Translations under genes and position numbers: made by a program
Notes under the pieces: model-generated
The model's input: only the letters and a program-made list of their open reading frames with translations
What the model was told of the DNA's origin: nothing
Databases searched by the model: none
Origin: CAYMRL01 sp964398985
GTDB taxonomy: Bacteria > Deinococcota > Deinococci > Deinococcales > Trueperaceae
Assembly: GCA_964398985.1 (NCBI GenBank)
Contig: CAYNOS010000022.1
Coordinates: 1 to 40,418, forward strand
DNA length: 40,418 bases
Direction of reading: 5' to 3'
Shown: piece after piece, positions 38,851 through 40,418 of the stretch
Layout: each line of letters starts with the position of its first letter
Position numbering within the stretch: position 1 is the first letter of the stretch

Positions 38851-40209
38851 ATGGACGTCATCGGCGACGCCGAGACCATCAGCGTCGGCACCGAACTGCT
38901 TCTGGGCGAGATCACCGACACCAACAGCTCGTACTTGGCGGCCGACCTGGCGCAGCGCGGCGTCGACGTGTTCCGCAGCGTGCGCGTCGGCGACAACCGC
39001 AGGCGCATCGCTGACGCGCTCGAGGAGGCGCTGGCTCGCTGCGACCTGGTGGTGATGTGCGGCGGCCTCGGCCCGACCGACGACGACGTCACGAGAGATG
39101 CGGTGGCGGACGTCGTGGGCGAGGCTCAGGCTCTCGACGAGGGGCTCAAGGCGTGGCTGGTGGGGCGCTTCGCCGCGAGCGGCCGCCGGATGCCCGAGCG
39201 CAACCTCCGGCAAGCGCAGGTGATACCCAGCGCCCAGGTGCTGGCGAACCCCATCGGCACCGCACCAGGCTGGCTGGTGAGGTTCTCCCGTGGCAGCGAA
39301 GCCAAGTGGATCGTCACGCTGCCCGGACCGCCTCGTGAGCTGATCAGGATGTGGCGCGACGAGGCCGTGCCGAAGCTGCCGTTCCCGACCAGCAGGTTGT
39401 TCGTCAAGACCTTCAAGACCATCGGCAGCGGCGAGTCCGCCGTCGCCGAGCGGCTGGGCGAACTGACTCTCAACGGCAACCCGAGCGTCGCCACTTACGC
39501 CAAACGCGACGGCGTCCACGTGCGGGTTGCAGCCAAAGCCGAGGACGAGGAGGCAGCCGCCCGCTTGGCTGCCCCGGTCGTTGCGCAGGTGGAGAGGATC
39601 CTTGACGCCTCCGTCTGGGGCACCGACGCGGACGAACTCCCGCAGCTGGTGGCGCAGCGGCTCGAGGAGCGCGGCCTCAGCGTAGCCCTCGCCGAAGGCG
39701 CCTCCGCCGGCCTCCTGTCGGACCTCTTGGGCGCCGCCGTCCGCCCCCCGAGGGCCGCGAGCGGCGCTGCGGAACTCGTTGGAGAGCGGCAGGGGGCGCT
39801 GGCCGGCAGCGTGATAGCATGGACGCCAGAACGTATGCGAACTCTCGGGCTGACCGCTTACCTTCCGAAGCTGTTTGCGGCGGATCCATTCGCCGCGGCG
39901 GCCGAGTTGGTTGCTGCGATGGCAGCGGCGGTCCGAGGCCTGTTCGCTGCCGACATCGGTGTCGCCATCGGCTACCCGCTCGACCTGTCCACGCTGGCTG
40001 ACGGTGGCGCAGGCGTCGCTGGTACCGGAGGCACCACCGGACCGGACATGGTTGAGCGAGCACCGACACGCGTCTACATCGCGATGACGGGGAGTAGCGG
40101 AACTGTCGTGGAGAAGCTAGACCTTCCACCTCTGGGACGAGAGTGGATACGCGAGAGAACTGCGTACACCAGCCTGCACCTCCTGCTCCGGTCACAGACA
40201 ACCAGCTGA
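38851..40209 (+). CDS. cinA: CinA-like protein with degenerate NMN deamidase domain
   Basis: CinA proteins join a COG1058 nucleotide pyrophosphatase-type domain to a C-terminal PncC nicotinamide-nucleotide amidohydrolase. In this 452-residue copy the N-terminal domain is intact: VGTELLLGEITDTNSSYLA, MCGGLGPTDDDVTRDAVA, TLPGPPRELIRMW, then KTFKTIGSGESAVAERL. The C-terminal domain (about 275-452) has lost its signatures. Where PncC reads AESCTGG this protein reads AEGASAG, and where it reads TGIAGP it reads IGYPLD; an insert rich in Ala, Pro and Gly is also present. Deamidase activity is therefore doubtful. Position just before recA is the arrangement known in Deinococcus-Thermus and pneumococci. 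Confidence 0.88.
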   Translation: MDVIGDAETISVGTELLLGEITDTNSSYLAADLAQRGVDVFRSVRVGDNRRRIADALEEALARCDLVVMCGGLGPTDDDVTRDAVADVVGEAQALDEGLKAWLVGRFAASGRRMPERNLRQAQVIPSAQVLANPIGTAPGWLVRFSRGSEAKWIVTLPGPPRELIRMWRDEAVPKLPFPTSRLFVKTFKTIGSGESAVAERLGELTLNGNPSVATYAKRDGVHVRVAAKAEDEEAAARLAAPVVAQVERILDASVWGTDADELPQLVAQRLEERGLSVALAEGASAGLLSDLLGAAVRPPRAASGAAELVGERQGALAGSVIAWTPERMRTLGLTAYLPKLFAADPFAAAAELVAAMAAAVRGLFAADIGVAIGYPLDLSTLADGGAGVAGTGGTTGPDMVERAPTRVYIAMTGSSGTVVEKLDLPPLGREWIRERTAYTSLHLLLRSQTTS

Positions 40210-40336
40210 GCTGCCGCCTCCCGCGACGGCGCCCGCTCGACCTCGGCCGAGCGGCCCTGAGCGCGCTGAGGCCGGTTCTCGGTGCAGCGAGGGCCCTGGC
40301 GACCCCAGGCCCCTGACCGGACGGAGGATTGCCACC
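40210..40336 (+). other. cinA-recA intergenic region
   Basis: The 127 nt between cinA and recA hold no coding sequence I can support. An imperfect hairpin (GGGCCCTGG near 40287 with CCAGGCCCC near 40301) is followed by the recA Shine-Dalgarno GGAGG (40323-40327). No -10 box of good quality is evident. The ligT gene found between cinA and recA in some Deinococcus is absent. Confidence 0.5.
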
Positions 40337-40418
40337 ATGAACGACCAGCGCAGGAAAGCGATCGACACCGCCATCTCTCAGATCGAGCGGCAGTTTGGTC
40401 GGGGTGCTGTGATGCGGT
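40337..40418 (+). CDS. recA: RecA recombinase, first 27 codons only
   Basis: ATG 40337, 9 nt after GGAGG, opens MNDQRRKAIDTAISQIERQF and continues GRGAVMR to the window edge. This is the typical RecA N-terminus (RKAI.TA...IE..FG.GAVMR) and closely resembles that of Thermus. The rest lies outside the window. RecA catalyses homologous pairing and triggers LexA cleavage; these functions are known for the family. Confidence 0.93.
   Translation, partial: MNDQRRKAIDTAISQIERQFGRGAVMR

Noticed and set aside
1..40418. Mobile elements, CRISPR arrays, toxin-antitoxin or defence systems
   Set aside because: No transposase, integrase, repeat-spacer pattern or defence-type domain was seen; gene content is core and evenly packed.

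Overview
This 40.4 kb window of high-GC DNA reads as an ordinary, densely packed bacterial chromosome. The best guess for its source is the Deinococcota, probably near Truepera. That rests on three things: cinA next to recA, an L31 of the Deinococcus type without zinc cysteines, and csaB beside a DUF5693 gene. Several first genes of transcription units also have a TAnnnT box 5-8 nt before the start codon, which fits the leaderless mRNAs known from Deinococcus. The phylum is an inference; no 16S or full-length marker is present. I see no mobile element, phage, CRISPR array or integrase.

Layout. 1-237: tRNA-Thr and a truncated tRNA-Tyr (minus strand) with a promoter. 342-3515: tatA, tatC, a chorismate mutase-DAHP synthase fusion and a four-cluster ferredoxin (plus). 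3601-5091: a small winged-helix gene, then a glutaryl-CoA dehydrogenase-like gene, joined by a possible RNA switch. 5099-8605: mrfA helicase, a possible DUF2229-like gene and a small membrane protein (minus). 8681-12390: a family 2 glycosyltransferase, sqdB and a SqdX-like glycosyltransferase, probably a sulfo- or glycolipid locus (plus). 12409-15352: btuF-btuC-btuD behind a consensus promoter, a cobalamin riboswitch and a hairpin that covers the ribosome binding site (minus). 15382-16530: an AFG1/ZapE-type ATPase (plus). 16499-20711: aroA-cmk-nadK-LpxB-like operon (minus). 20783-21575: sufE and rpmE (plus). 21635-23503: a DegS/NarX-type histidine kinase (minus). 23559-24806: TraB-family membrane protein (plus). 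24811-27198: large exported TPR protein (minus). 27258-28773: gmk-rpoZ-argR (minus). 28927-35081: pyrG-udk-DUF5693-csaB-TPR protein (plus). 35095-38720: SIMPL protein, VWA protein and MoxR-type AAA ATPase (minus). 38851 to the end: cinA and the first 27 codons of recA (plus).

How the genes work together. Core metabolism dominates: aromatic biosynthesis (DAHP synthase, EPSP synthase), nucleotides (cmk, gmk, pyrG, udk), NADP (nadK) and translation/transcription (L31, omega). The envelope is the second theme: Tat export, SQDG-type lipid synthesis, CsaB cell-wall pyruvylation for S-layer anchoring, an LpxB-like glycosyltransferase and several exported proteins. DNA repair appears as mrfA and recA. 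The points most worth checking are the riboswitch with its translational expression platform, the sqdB-sqdX lipid locus, the possible switch ahead of the gcdH-like gene, the recurring leaderless promoter pattern, an L31 leader RNA, and a CinA whose deamidase active site appears lost.
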